64,000 nucleotides of DNA from CAWDVK01 sp963805715 (GCA_963805715.1 CAWDVK010000019.1:62001-126000), one strand, 5' to 3'. Shown: positions 26,905 to 35,392, counted from the first letter of the stretch. The notes: generated by a model not told the origin, from the sequence alone. Numbers and translations: made by a program.

Positions 26905-28188
26905 GTGGCCTCCATTGAAGGCGTCTTTGCCAGGCAGATCCTGGATTCGCGCGGCAATCCCACCATCGAGGTGGAGGTCGTGCTCGACGACGGCAGCCTG
27001 GGCCGGGCGGGCGTGCCGAGCGGCGCCTCGACCGGCGCGGCCGAGGCGGTCGAGTTGCGCGATGGCGGCAGGGAATTCGGCGGCAAGGCCGTCGCCAGGG
27101 CCGTGCAGGGCGTGATCGACGAGATTCAGCCCGAGCTGCTCGGCTACGACGCCGATGACCAGCGCCTGGTCGATCAGCGCCTGATCGACCTGGACGCGAC
27201 GCCGGACAAGTCCCGGCTCGGCGCGAACGCCATCGTCGGCGTCAGCCTCGCGGTGGCCCGGGCAGCGGCCGAGTCGGCCGGGCTGCCGCTGTTCCGGTAC
27301 CTGGGCGGCCCGAACGCTCACCTGCTCCCGGTGCCGATGATGAACATCCTGAACGGCGGCGCGCACGCGGATACCAACGTGGACATCCAGGAGTTCATGA
27401 TCGCCCCGGTCGGCGCGGCCACCTTCGGCGAGGCCGTCCGCTGGGGAGCCGAGACCTACCACGCGCTGAAGTCGGTCCTGAAGGGGCACGGCCTGAACAC
27501 CGGGGTCGGCGACGAGGGCGGCTTCGCGCCCGACCTTGATCACAACCGCGCTGCGCTGGACCTGATCGTCGAGGCGATCGGCCGGGCCGGGCTGGAGCCT
27601 GGCCGTGACATCGGCCTGGCCATCGATGCCGCGGCGAACAGCTTCTACGCGGACGGCGGTTACGGCTTCGAGGGCGGTCGCAAGGACGCGGCGGAGATGA
27701 CCGCGGTCTACGCGCAGTGGCTGGATGACTACCCGATCGTCTCGCTGGAGGATCCGCTGGCGGAGGACGACTGGGCGGGCTGGCGCGCGCTGACCGCCCG
27801 ATTGGGCGAGCGGGTGCAGATCGTCGGCGACGACATCTTCGTCACGAACCCGCGGCTCATCCAGCGCGGCATTGCCGAGCACGTGGCGAACTCGCTGCTG
27901 GTCAAGGTGAACCAGATCGGCACCCTGACCGAGACGCTCGACGCCGTGGCCCTGGCCCAGCGCAGCGGCTACACCTGCATGATCAGCCACCGTTCCGGCG
28001 AGACCGACGACACGACGATCTCGGACCTGGCCGTCGGCGTGAACTGCGGCCAGATCAAGAGCGGCGCGCCCGCCAGGGGCGAGCGGGTCGCCAAGTACAA
28101 CCAGCTGCTGCGGATCGAGGAGCTGCTCGATGACGCGGCTGCCTACGCGGGGAAGGTGGCTTTCCCGCGTTCGGCGGCGGGTGACTAA
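26905..28188 (+). CDS. eno: Enolase
   Basis: Converts 2-phosphoglycerate to phosphoenolpyruvate in glycolysis; in many bacteria also an RNA degradosome partner. The 427-aa length is standard. Signatures: ARQILDSRGNPTIEVEV, VPSGASTGAAEAVELRD, GAHADTNVDIQEFMI, VGDEGGFAPD, the Mg ligands in SLEDPLAEDDW and GDDIFVTN, the catalytic lysine in LLVKVNQIGTLTET, and MISHRSGETDDT. The GTG start follows 'tcttacc' with no strong Shine-Dalgarno. The stop TAA shares one base with the ATG of the ftsB-like gene. Confidence 0.97.
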   Translation: MASIEGVFARQILDSRGNPTIEVEVVLDDGSLGRAGVPSGASTGAAEAVELRDGGREFGGKAVARAVQGVIDEIQPELLGYDADDQRLVDQRLIDLDATPDKSRLGANAIVGVSLAVARAAAESAGLPLFRYLGGPNAHLLPVPMMNILNGGAHADTNVDIQEFMIAPVGAATFGEAVRWGAETYHALKSVLKGHGLNTGVGDEGGFAPDLDHNRAALDLIVEAIGRAGLEPGRDIGLAIDAAANSFYADGGYGFEGGRKDAAEMTAVYAQWLDDYPIVSLEDPLAEDDWAGWRALTARLGERVQIVGDDIFVTNPRLIQRGIAEHVANSLLVKVNQIGTLTETLDAVALAQRSGYTCMISHRSGETDDTTISDLAVGVNCGQIKSGAPARGERVAKYNQLLRIEELLDDAAAYAGKVAFPRSAAGD

Positions 28189-28598
28189 TGCCGCAGTCAC
28201 CCGGCGGCGGCCGCCTCTCGTCCCGGCTGCGTCCCCGGTTCACGACCAGGGCCGCCGTGCTGGCGGTTGTTCTCTGCGCGATAGCGCTGAGCCTGGCGTA
28301 CCCGGTCCGGGAGTACATCTCCGAGCGGCGCCAGATCGGCCTGCTGGAAGTCCAGCAGCAGCTGCTGACATCGCAGCTGAGGAAGCTGAACGCGGAGCGC
28401 CGCGCGCTGAGCACCAGCCAGTACGTCGAGCAGCAGGCGGAAAACCGGCTGCACATGTGCATGCCGTCCAAGATCTGCTACGTCATCATCGGCGGCAGCA
28501 AGGCGGCCGCCGGCCACGCTGCCGGTCCCGTGGTCGCGCCCTGGTACCAGCGGCTGTGGTCATCGGTGCAGCAGGCGGACAAGGTCTCGGCCCGGTGA
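28188..28598 (+). CDS. ftsB: FtsB/DivIC-type septum formation initiator
   Basis: 136 aa bitopic divisome protein. A basic cytoplasmic N-terminus precedes one membrane helix (AAVLAVVLCAIALSLAYPV) and an extracytoplasmic coiled coil (QIGLLEVQQQLLTSQLRKLNAERRAL split over several heptads). The next segment, YVEQQAENRLHMCMP, is the conserved FtsB end, here with an MCMPSKICY cysteine pair. It joins FtsL and FtsQ in septal peptidoglycan assembly. The ATG overlaps the eno stop, and its stop overlaps the GTG of the DUF501 gene, an arrangement conserved among actinomycetes. Confidence 0.88.
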   Translation: MPQSPGGGRLSSRLRPRFTTRAAVLAVVLCAIALSLAYPVREYISERRQIGLLEVQQQLLTSQLRKLNAERRALSTSQYVEQQAENRLHMCMPSKICYVIIGGSKAAAGHAAGPVVAPWYQRLWSSVQQADKVSAR

Positions 28599-29122
28599 CG
28601 TCCGGCACGCCCGCGCCGCCGTCGCCGGCCGACCTGGCGGTGCTGCAGCGCCAGCTCGGCCGGCCCGCGCGCGCCGTCCAGGCGATCGCGCACCGCTGCC
28701 CGTGCGGCCTGCCTGATGTGGCCGAGACGGCGCCGCGACTGCCGGACGGCACGCCGTTCCCGACATTGTTCTACCTGACCTGCCCGCGGGCGGCAGCAGC
28801 GATCAGCCGGCAGGAGGCGGCAGGGGTGATGGCGGCGATGACAGCGCGGCTGGCCGCCGACGCGGGCCTGCGAGGCGCTTACCAGGCCGCGCACGATGAC
28901 TACCTGGCCAGGCGGGACGCGCTGTCCCGCGCGCTCGGCCAGCAGCCGCTGGCCGCCTCCGCGGGCAGCGCGGGCGGCATGCCGGAGCGGGTCAAGTGCC
29001 TGCATGCCCTGGTCGCGCACGAGCTGGCCGTGCCGGGCGCTAACCCGCTCGGCCGGGAGGCCGCGGCCGCCGCCGGGACGTGGTGGCAGGCAGGCCCGTG
29101 CGTCGCCGCGGACGATCAGTGA
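28595..29122 (+). CDS. DUF501 family protein
   Basis: 175 aa cytoplasmic protein. Conserved features are the CPCGLP cluster in AHRCPCGLPDVAETAP, PTLFYLTCPRA, the helical EAAGVMAAMTARLA segment, and RVKCLHALVAHELAVPGANPLG, the DUF501 signature. The clustered Cys and His residues suggest metal binding, but no activity is known. The GTG overlaps the ftsB-like stop by four bases; the protein ends just before ppx. The eno-ftsB-DUF501-ppx order is strongly conserved in actinomycetes, suggesting a cell-envelope or phosphate-linked housekeeping role (inference). Confidence 0.88.
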   Translation: MTSGTPAPPSPADLAVLQRQLGRPARAVQAIAHRCPCGLPDVAETAPRLPDGTPFPTLFYLTCPRAAAAISRQEAAGVMAAMTARLAADAGLRGAYQAAHDDYLARRDALSRALGQQPLAASAGSAGGMPERVKCLHALVAHELAVPGANPLGREAAAAAGTWWQAGPCVAADDQ

Positions 29123-29144
29123 GCAGGCCGCCGGCACCCGCCGG

Positions 29145-30098
29145 GTGGCGGCGATTGACTGCGGCACCAACTCGCTGCGCCTGCTGATCGCCGACGCCGA
29201 CCCGGCCGGGCGGGCGCTGACCGACATCGTGCGCCGGATGGAGATCGTGCGGCTGGGCCAGGGCGTCGACGCCACCGGCCGGCTCGCGCCGGAGGCGCTG
29301 GCCCGGACTCTCAGCGTGCTGGCCGAGTACGAGGAGTCGATCAGGCAGGCCGGGGCGACCGCGGTCCGGATGGTGGCGACGAGCGCGACCAGGGACGCGA
29401 GCAACGCCGCCGACTTCACCCGCGGCGTCATCGGCATTCTCGGCGCCGAGCCCGAAGTAATTACCGGCGACGAGGAGGCGCGCCTGTCGTTCGCCGGAGC
29501 GACAGCTGAGCTAGGCGCCGGAGTCGCGGCGGCGCCCTATCTCGTGGTCGACATCGGCGGCGGATCGACGGAGTTCGTCGTCGGGCCCGCAGGAGGCTGC
29601 ACCGGGCCAGCGGCGGCTGATCTGGCGGCCATCTCCGTGAATATCGGCTGCGTCCGGCTGACCGAGCGGCACCTGCACGCTGACCCTCCCGACGCTGCCG
29701 AGATCCGCGCGGCCATCAGCGACATCGATGCCGCGCTGAAGACGGCCGCGGCGGCGGTTCCGGTGGCGAGCGCCCGGACCCTGGCAGGCGTGGCCGGCTC
29801 GGTGACGACCGTCGCTGCCATCGCCCTCGGCCTCACGCACTACGACCCGTCCCGGACTCACCACGCGCGCCTGCCCGCTGACCTGGTGCATCAGGTCACC
29901 TGCGAGCTGCTCGGCCAGACCCGTGAGCAGCGCGCGGCGATCCCCTCGCTGCATCCTGGCCGGGTGGATGTCATCGGCGCCGGGGCGCTGGTGCTGGACC
30001 GGATCATGGCGCAATTCGGCTTCGCCGCCGTGGTGGTCAGCGAGCACGACATCCTGGACGGCATCGCCTGGTCGATGGCGGTCGGCGGCGGGTCCTGA
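29145..30098 (+). CDS. ppx: Ppx/GppA exopolyphosphatase family protein
   Basis: ASKHA-fold phosphatase acting on polyphosphate or (p)ppGpp. The phosphate-1 motif is AAIDCGTNSLRLLIAD at the very N-terminus; the second glycine-rich motif is LVVDIGGGSTEFVVG, with SATRDASNAADF and the catalytic glutamate region GDEEARLSF between them. GSVTTVAAIALGL and VIGAGALVLD complete the fold. At 317 aa it is the short, single-domain actinobacterial form. GTG 29145 puts the phosphate motif at residue 3, which fits the family; it has no strong Shine-Dalgarno and probably relies on coupling with the DUF501 gene. Confidence 0.9.
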   Translation: MAAIDCGTNSLRLLIADADPAGRALTDIVRRMEIVRLGQGVDATGRLAPEALARTLSVLAEYEESIRQAGATAVRMVATSATRDASNAADFTRGVIGILGAEPEVITGDEEARLSFAGATAELGAGVAAAPYLVVDIGGGSTEFVVGPAGGCTGPAAADLAAISVNIGCVRLTERHLHADPPDAAEIRAAISDIDAALKTAAAAVPVASARTLAGVAGSVTTVAAIALGLTHYDPSRTHHARLPADLVHQVTCELLGQTREQRAAIPSLHPGRVDVIGAGALVLDRIMAQFGFAAVVVSEHDILDGIAWSMAVGGGS

Positions 30099-30100
30099 GG

Positions 30101-30961
30101 ATGCCGCCGCCGGAGTCGCCGCCGGAGTCGCTGCCGCAGGACCCGGCCGCCGGCCCTGTGCCGCCGGGTACCGGCTGGCCGGAGGACCCGGCCACCGCGG
30201 ACACGCCCGCGGCAGCCAGTCCCGAGGACGTGCGAGCGCTCGCGGCCAGCGCCGGGTCGCTGGCCGAGCTGGCGGCCCGCGAGTCTGTCTGCCGCGCCTG
30301 CCCGCGGCTGGTGCAGTGGCGTGAGCAGGTAGCCCGCGCGAAACGGCGCTCCTTCGCCGATCAGCCCTACTGGGGACGGCCGGTGCCCAGCTGGGGTGAC
30401 GAACGGCCGCGCGTGCTCATCCTGGGCCTGGCACCTGCCGCGCATGGCGGCAACCGGACCGGCCGGGTGTTCACCGGGGACCGCAGCGGCGATGTGCTGT
30501 TCGCCTCCCTCTGGCGGTGCGGCCTGGCCGCCCGGCCGGACTCGGTCACCGCCGGCGATGGCCAGCGGCTCATCGGCACCCGGATGACCGCGGCAGTCCG
30601 GTGCGCTCCGCCCGCCAACAAGCCGGCCGTCGCCGAGCGCGACACCTGCGCGCCGTGGCTGGCCGCCGAGCTGGCCATCCTGCTGCCCGGGCTGCGGGCG
30701 ATCGTCTGCCTCGGGCACTTCGCCTGGCAGGTGCTCTGGCCGCAGCTGGCCGCTTCGGGATGGGCGGTGCCGAGGCCGCGGCCTGCTTTCGGCCACGGCC
30801 GCGAGGTGCTGCTGGAGCCCGGCGCCGACGTCAGGGCCGGGCACCCGCTGCTGGTCCTGGGCTGCTACCACCCCAGCCAGCAGAACACCTTTACCGGACG
30901 GGTAACGAGCGCGATGCTGGACGAGGTCTTCGGCCGCGCCGCACGCTACCCGGGCCTGTGA
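30101..30961 (+). CDS. Uracil-DNA glycosylase, family 5 (UdgB-type)
   Basis: 286 aa base-excision repair enzyme removing uracil and other deaminated bases. The Fe-S cluster cysteines are visible as C-x2-C in ESVCRACPRL plus later ones in AVRCAPP and RDTCAPW. Motif A is LGLAPAAHGGNRTGR, which lacks the catalytic Asp/Asn of other families and is diagnostic for family 5. Motif B is CYHPSQQNTFTG. The first 55 residues are a disordered Pro-rich leader, unusual in length. ATG 30101 lies two bases after the ppx stop, so it is the last gene of the eno run. Confidence 0.9.
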   Translation: MPPPESPPESLPQDPAAGPVPPGTGWPEDPATADTPAAASPEDVRALAASAGSLAELAARESVCRACPRLVQWREQVARAKRRSFADQPYWGRPVPSWGDERPRVLILGLAPAAHGGNRTGRVFTGDRSGDVLFASLWRCGLAARPDSVTAGDGQRLIGTRMTAAVRCAPPANKPAVAERDTCAPWLAAELAILLPGLRAIVCLGHFAWQVLWPQLAASGWAVPRPRPAFGHGREVLLEPGADVRAGHPLLVLGCYHPSQQNTFTGRVTSAMLDEVFGRAARYPGL

Positions 30962-31164
30962 TCCCGATCGGGGTCAGGCGCGGAGCGGGACGGCCAGACT
31001 TGAGCGACCATTCGATTACGCAGAGTTATAAGGTTGGCTAAATGGTTACTCGCCGTACTTTTGTTCGTCGCCGCCTTAATTGGATAGCCGACCGCCGCAA
31101 GAATCCGCCATGCGTTAATCCATTAATCTGGAGTCACGGGAACGGTGCAGGGTACTATCACTAA
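30962..31164. other. AT-richer 203-bp gap before the tRNA gene
   Basis: The stretch from about 31010 to 31130 has far more A and T than the surrounding genome (for example gttataaggttggctaaatg). It contains a short direct repeat TTAATC (31115-31120, 31123-31128). I see no open frame with genome-like codon use. It could be a promoter region plus a remnant of acquired DNA. Confidence 0.5.
31153..31158 (+). promoter_or_regulatory. -10 box TACTAT for the tRNA gene
   Basis: TACTAT ends 6 bp before the first acceptor base of the tRNA, the expected place for transcription starting at or near the mature 5' end. The -35 is not obvious. Confidence 0.4.
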
Positions 31165-31238
31165 GCCCCCGTAGCCCAAGGGAAGAGGCCGGCCCCCTAA
31201 AAGGGTCCCCAGTGTCGGTTCGACTCCGACCGGGGGTA
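31165..31238 (+). tRNA. tRNA with UAA at the anticodon position (type I body, atypical)
   Basis: Folds as a full cloverleaf: acceptor gcccccg/cgggggt, D arm gccc..aggc, anticodon stem ggccc/gggtc (with one G-U), T arm gtcgg-ttcgact-ccgac, discriminator A, CCA not encoded. The anticodon loop reads CCUAAAA, so positions 34-36 are UAA, which would read UUA (Leu). However, bacterial tRNA-Leu is type II with a long variable arm, whereas here the variable loop is only 6 nt; position 33 is C rather than the near-universal U; and the acceptor resembles tRNA-Arg types. Isotype is therefore unresolved; a degenerate or specialised tRNA is possible. Confidence 0.75.
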
Positions 31239-31476
31239 CCGCTGAACAGGCGATACGCCAGACCCGTGCGGACATTGCCGTTGAATGGCCAGTTAACAGA
31301 TTGGCCGTCTCAGGGCATCTCGCTCGACAGCCGTGTCGTATCGGTCGTCCGATCGTGTCGTCCGGGCCACGCTGGCCGACGCGGCCCGATCGGCGCTTCT
31401 GGTACCGTTTCGCGCGATTATTTGTATTGGCGGATCCGGGGGCGGCTGGCTGCCTCCGTCAGCTGTGCGGAACCGG

Positions 31477-31887
31477 TCAGCCGCTGACGTTCGGGCCTGC
31501 CCGGGTGACCGTGATCCGGGCGATGAGCCGCCGGTCCCGGCGCATCGCGTCGCGATACTCGGCCCAGTCGGGATGCTCGCCAGAGATCCGGCGGTAGTAG
31601 TCCTCGAGCAGCTCCAGGGCATCCGGCAGGTGGATGATCTCGGTGGTGCCCTCGAGCTGAGCCCACTCGCCGAAGAAACCGTCGCTGAGCACGCACAGCG
31701 AGGCCAGGGGATTGCGGGCCAGGTTCTTCGCCTTCACGGCGGTCTGCCGGGTGCTGATCAGCACCCGGCCGGCGTTGTCCACCGCGGCGACCACAGGCGA
31801 GAGCTGCGGGCGGCCATCGGATCGGACGGTGGCCAGCACGGCCCGAGGGTGGCCGCGCAGGAACTCCGTGGCGGTCTCGATGTCCAC
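31477..31887 (-). CDS. PPOX-class (F420-dependent type) oxidoreductase
   Basis: 136 aa split-beta-barrel protein of the pyridoxamine-oxidase-like FDOR group. Signatures are RAVLATVRSDGRPQLSPVVA at the N-terminus, VLISTRQTAVKAKNLARNP (cofactor-phosphate-binding basic stretch) and the central WAQLEGTTEII segment; the tail has the YRRISGEHPDWAEYRDAM helix typical of actinobacterial F420-utilising members. The cofactor could be F420, FMN or heme-related; I infer F420 from family trends only. It lies 16 bp after the DUF4287 gene on the same strand and is convergent with the tRNA region. Confidence 0.85.
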   Translation of the reverse strand: MDIETATEFLRGHPRAVLATVRSDGRPQLSPVVAAVDNAGRVLISTRQTAVKAKNLARNPLASLCVLSDGFFGEWAQLEGTTEIIHLPDALELLEDYYRRISGEHPDWAEYRDAMRRDRRLIARITVTRAGPNVSG

Positions 31888-31903
31888 CTGCGGTGCGCGG
31901 CGG

Positions 31904-32137
31904 TCAGGCGCTATTCAGCCTGCTGCGGCGCTGCAGCTCATACTCGTGCACGATCGCGCTCGCATAGCCGTGCGAGAGCCCGTGCTCGTCAGCGAGCCAG
32001 TGCGCGCGCTCAGCGCAGCGCAGGAAGGCGGGGCCTGACTCGAGTCGGCTGAACCACTCACGGAGTTCGCGTCCGGTGACGGACGGGATGCGGGCGATCA
32101 GGTTCTTGTGCATCTCCGGAGAGTGGGTCAGAGACAA
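31904..32137 (-). CDS. DUF4287 domain small protein
   Basis: 77 aa. The sequence IPSVTGRELREWFSRLESG followed by ERAHWLADEHGLSHGYASAIVHEY fits the DUF4287 pattern, where a short helical domain ends in 'EHGLxHGxAxAIVHE'. The function of the domain is unknown; it appears alone in actinomycetes. The TTG at 32137 is chosen because GGAGGT (32143-32148 on the plus-strand numbering) is perfectly placed; ATG 32113 is an alternative with GGAG. It is the first gene of a two-gene unit with the PPOX oxidoreductase. Confidence 0.72.
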   Translation of the reverse strand: MSLTHSPEMHKNLIARIPSVTGRELREWFSRLESGPAFLRCAERAHWLADEHGLSHGYASAIVHEYELQRRSRLNSA

Positions 32138-32384
32138 GTGGCACCTCCAGGGTGTAGGGCTCCCTTGGAGTCGAGACTGCACTACCGCTTGCCCGCTGAC
32201 AAGACCCGAATGTAACCGGGCTGTAATGCGCCGGTTGGTCCGCTGACATGTTCCCGGCCAATCGGACATCGCGGCTGGTCCGCACGGTTCGGCGGACGGC
32301 CCGCGGGTCTCGCGGCCGGTCCGGGCCCAGGGCGCGGCCGGGCCGGCCAGCGCGGACCGGCCGCCTTTCACCTCAGGCGGCGGG

Positions 32385-33605
32385 TCAGGACAGCCGCTCG
32401 AAGATCATGGCCATGCCCTGGCCCCCGCCGACGCACATGGTCTCCAGGCCGAACGTCTTGTCGCGGAACTGGAGGCTGTTCAGCAGCGTCGAGGTAATCC
32501 GGGCGCCGGTGCTGCCGAACGGGTGGCCGAGCGCGATCGCCCCGCCGTTCACGTTCAGCTTGTCGATGTCGATGCCCAGGTCGCGGTAGGACGGGATCAC
32601 CTGCGCGGCGAACGCCTCGTTGATCTCAACCAGGTCGATGTCGCTGATGGTCATGCCTGCCCTGGCCAGCGCCTTGCGGGACGCCTGCACCGGGCCGAGC
32701 CCCATGATCTCCGGCGACAGCCCGCTCACGCCGGTGGCGACGACCCTGGCCAGCGGGGTCAGCCCGAGCTCCGCTGCCTTCGTGTCGCTCATCACGATCA
32801 CCGCGGAGGCGCCGTCGTTCAGCGGGCAGCAGTTGCCGGCCGTCACCGTCCCGTCCGGGCGGAACACCGGCTGCAGCGTCGACACCTTCTCCAGCGTGGT
32901 CCCCGGCCGCGGGCCGTCGTCGGCGCTGACCACGGTGCCGTCCGGCAGCGTGACCGGCGTGATGTCGCGCTGCCAGAAGCCGTTGGTCAGCGCCATCTCG
33001 GCCAGGTTCTGTGACCGGACGCCGAACTCGTCCTGCTCGGCCCGGCTGATGCCGCGGATCTGCGCGACGTTCTCCGCCGTCTGGCCCATCGCGATGTAGA
33101 CATCGGGGATGCTGCCGTCCTCGCGCGGGTCATGCCAGGTGTCGGCGCCGCCCTTGTCCAGGGCCGCGCTCCGCTCCTCGGCGGCGGCGAAGGCCGGGTT
33201 CTTGGTGTCCGGCAGGCCATCGCTGCTGCCCTTGCCGAACCGGCTCACGCACTCGACCCCGGCCGAGATGAACACGTCGCCCTCGCCAGCCCTGATCGCG
33301 TGGTAGGCCATCCGGGTGGTCTGCAGCGAGGACGAGCAGTAGCGGTTCACCGTCGTTCCCGGCAGGCTGTCGTAGCCGAGCAGGATGGTCACCACGCGGG
33401 CCATGTTGTAGCCCTGCTCCCCGCCGGGCAGGCCGCAGCCGAGCATCAGGTCGTCGATCTCGGCCGGGTCGAGCTGGGGCACCTTGGCCAGTGCCGCCGC
33501 CACCATCGCGGCGGCCAGGTCATCGGGGCGGATGCTCGCCATGGACCCTTTGAATGCCCGGCCGATCGGCGAGCGCGCGGTAGCAACGATGACTGCCTCA
33601 GGCAT
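32385..33605 (-). CDS. Acetyl-CoA C-acyltransferase (thiolase)
   Basis: 406 aa thiolase, degradative type, cleaving 3-ketoacyl-CoA or condensing acyl-CoAs. The nucleophilic cysteine lies in TVNRYCSSSLQTTRMAYHAI, the histidine loop is NVNGGAIALGHPFGSTGAR, the second cysteine is in TMCVGGGQGMAMIFE, and NEAFAAQ is also present. It stands alone, without a hydroxyacyl-CoA dehydrogenase partner, so its pathway (fatty-acid beta-oxidation or another) is open. It is transcribed divergently from cbs across a 280-bp gap that holds a 32-bp perfect palindrome. The start ATG 33605 is preceded by AGGGGAGTC on the coding strand. Confidence 0.93.
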   Translation of the reverse strand: MPEAVIVATARSPIGRAFKGSMASIRPDDLAAAMVAAALAKVPQLDPAEIDDLMLGCGLPGGEQGYNMARVVTILLGYDSLPGTTVNRYCSSSLQTTRMAYHAIRAGEGDVFISAGVECVSRFGKGSSDGLPDTKNPAFAAAEERSAALDKGGADTWHDPREDGSIPDVYIAMGQTAENVAQIRGISRAEQDEFGVRSQNLAEMALTNGFWQRDITPVTLPDGTVVSADDGPRPGTTLEKVSTLQPVFRPDGTVTAGNCCPLNDGASAVIVMSDTKAAELGLTPLARVVATGVSGLSPEIMGLGPVQASRKALARAGMTISDIDLVEINEAFAAQVIPSYRDLGIDIDKLNVNGGAIALGHPFGSTGARITSTLLNSLQFRDKTFGLETMCVGGGQGMAMIFERLS

Positions 33606-33748
33606 GGTGATGACTCCCCTGTAGCTCTGCTAGTTAACCGAACAGTAGCTCATTACCGGCCAAGGCAGGTCAGGCTGCGGCGGCAGGCAACAGCGTCGAT
33701 GCGCGCTTGCTGCTGCTGTTACCGCAGCACCGGCGCATCCACGTTGCT

Positions 33749-33780
33749 GCGCCGGCGCAGCCGCGCGGCTGCGCCGGCGC
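33749..33780. promoter_or_regulatory. 32-bp perfect palindrome in the thiolase/cbs divergent gap
   Basis: Each 16-bp arm reads gcgccggcgcagccgc and its exact complement follows with no spacer. It lies 144 bp from the thiolase start and 106 bp from the cbs start. Since both genes point away from it, it is not a normal transcription terminator; a regulatory site is more likely. Confidence 0.7.
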
Positions 33781-33885
33781 GTCCTGGCCTCGCCCCGGTC
33801 CGCGGGCGCTGCCGGCAGCGGGCCGGGACCGACTGCGCCCGGTCCCGGGATACCGTCATGGGACGAACGAGCAAGGTGGTTGACC

Positions 33886-35262
33886 ATGCAGGTAACCGAA
33901 TCCCTGATCGACCTGATCGGGAATACCCCGCTTGTCCGGCTCCGCCGGGTGATCAGCCAGCTCGGCGGGCAGGCGCCGCAGATCCTGGCCAAGGTCGAGT
34001 ACTTCAACCCCGGCGGGTCCGTCAAGGACCGGATCGCGCTGCGGATGGTGGAGGCGGCCGAGGCCTCGGGCGAACTGCAGCCGGGCGGCACCATCGTGGA
34101 GCCCACTTCCGGCAATACCGGCATCGGGCTCGCCATCGTGGCCCAGGAAAAGGGCTACCGCTGCCTGTTCGTCTGCCCGGACAAGGTCGGCCAGGAAAAG
34201 ATCAGCGTGCTCCGTGCCTACGGCGCCGAGGTTGTCGTCTGCCCGACCACGGTGTCACCGGATCATCCTGATTCCTACTACTCGGTGTCGGACCGGCTGG
34301 CCCGCGAGACGCCGGGCGGCTGGAAGCCCAATCAGTACGCGAACCGCGAGAACCCGGCATCACACTATTACTCCACCGGGCCGGAGATCTGGGCCCAGAC
34401 CGAAGGTTGCATCACGCACTTCGTCGCTGGCATCGGCACCGGCGGCACGATCTCCGGCGCCGGCCGGTATCTCAAGGAGATCTCCGGCGGCCGGGTTCAG
34501 GTGATCGGGGCTGACCCAGAGGGATCGGTCTACTCCGGCGGCAGCGGCCGGCCCTATCTGGTGGAGGGCGTCGGCGAGGACATCTGGCCTGATACCTATG
34601 ACAAGAACATCTGCGACCGGATCATCGCGGTCAGCGACGCCGAGTCCTTCCTGATGACGCGCCGGCTGGCCAGGGAGGAGGCCCTGCTGACCGGCGGCTC
34701 CTGCGGGATGGCGGTGGTGGCGGCGCTGCGAGCGGCCAGGGACGCCCAGCCGGACGACGTCATCGTGGTGCTGCTCCCCGACAGCGGCCGCGGGTACCTC
34801 TCGAAGATCTTCAACGACGAGTGGATGGCGGACTACGGATTCCTCGCGGCCGAGACCGCCGAGCCCACCGTCGCGGAGGTACTGGAGCGCAAGCCAGGGG
34901 TGCTGCCGCCGTTCGTGCATGCTCACCCGGGCGAGACCGTCCGGACGGTGATCGAGAGCCTGCGCGAGTACGACGTATCGCAGCTGCCGGTACTCAGCGC
35001 CGAGCCGCCGGTCATGGCGGCCGAGGTAGTCGGCTCCATCGTGGAGCGTGACCTGCTGGATGCGCTGGTCTCGGGCCGGGTCAAGCCGGATGACGCGGTT
35101 TCCGGGCTGATGTCGCCGCCGCTGCCCACGGTCGGCTCCGGCGAGCCGGTGAGCGTCGCCGTCAGCGCGCTCGGGCAGGCCGGCGCTGCCCTGGTGCTGG
35201 TCGACGGCAAGCCGGCCGGGATGATCACCCGTCAGGACGTGCTGGCCTTCCTCTCCTCGTAG
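33886..35262 (+). CDS. cbs: Cystathionine beta-synthase
   Basis: 458 aa PLP enzyme that condenses serine and homocysteine to cystathionine, the first transsulfuration step. The PLP lysine is in NPGGSVKDRIALRM; the phosphate-binding and substrate loops are EPTSGNTGIGLAIVAQEKGY and AGIGTGGTISGAGRYLKE. After the catalytic domain comes a C-terminal pair of CBS (Bateman) motifs from about residue 330 (VRTVIESLREYDVSQLPVLS and later AGMITRQDVLAFL), which may bind adenosyl ligands. ATG 33886 is preferred to TTG 33880, with AAGGTGG upstream. Pathway partner downstream: the cystathionine gamma-synthase/lyase gene at 35393. Confidence 0.93.
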   Translation: MQVTESLIDLIGNTPLVRLRRVISQLGGQAPQILAKVEYFNPGGSVKDRIALRMVEAAEASGELQPGGTIVEPTSGNTGIGLAIVAQEKGYRCLFVCPDKVGQEKISVLRAYGAEVVVCPTTVSPDHPDSYYSVSDRLARETPGGWKPNQYANRENPASHYYSTGPEIWAQTEGCITHFVAGIGTGGTISGAGRYLKEISGGRVQVIGADPEGSVYSGGSGRPYLVEGVGEDIWPDTYDKNICDRIIAVSDAESFLMTRRLAREEALLTGGSCGMAVVAALRAARDAQPDDVIVVLLPDSGRGYLSKIFNDEWMADYGFLAAETAEPTVAEVLERKPGVLPPFVHAHPGETVRTVIESLREYDVSQLPVLSAEPPVMAAEVVGSIVERDLLDALVSGRVKPDDAVSGLMSPPLPTVGSGEPVSVAVSALGQAGAALVLVDGKPAGMITRQDVLAFLSS

Positions 35263-35392
35263 CCGCCTGCCCTTTCGTGGCCACGGCAGCGCTCCGGCAC
35301 CGCGGCGGCCGGGGACTGTCCTAGTCGCTACACTGGACCGCCTCGTGGCGGAGCCGCCGCCGCGCGGATCAGGGCGCAGGGGGGCAGAGCCG

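Noticed and set aside
31212..31487. Plus-strand frame starting inside the tRNA
   Set aside because: It overlaps the tRNA gene, has poor codon bias, and the region is locally AT-rich; no family resemblance.
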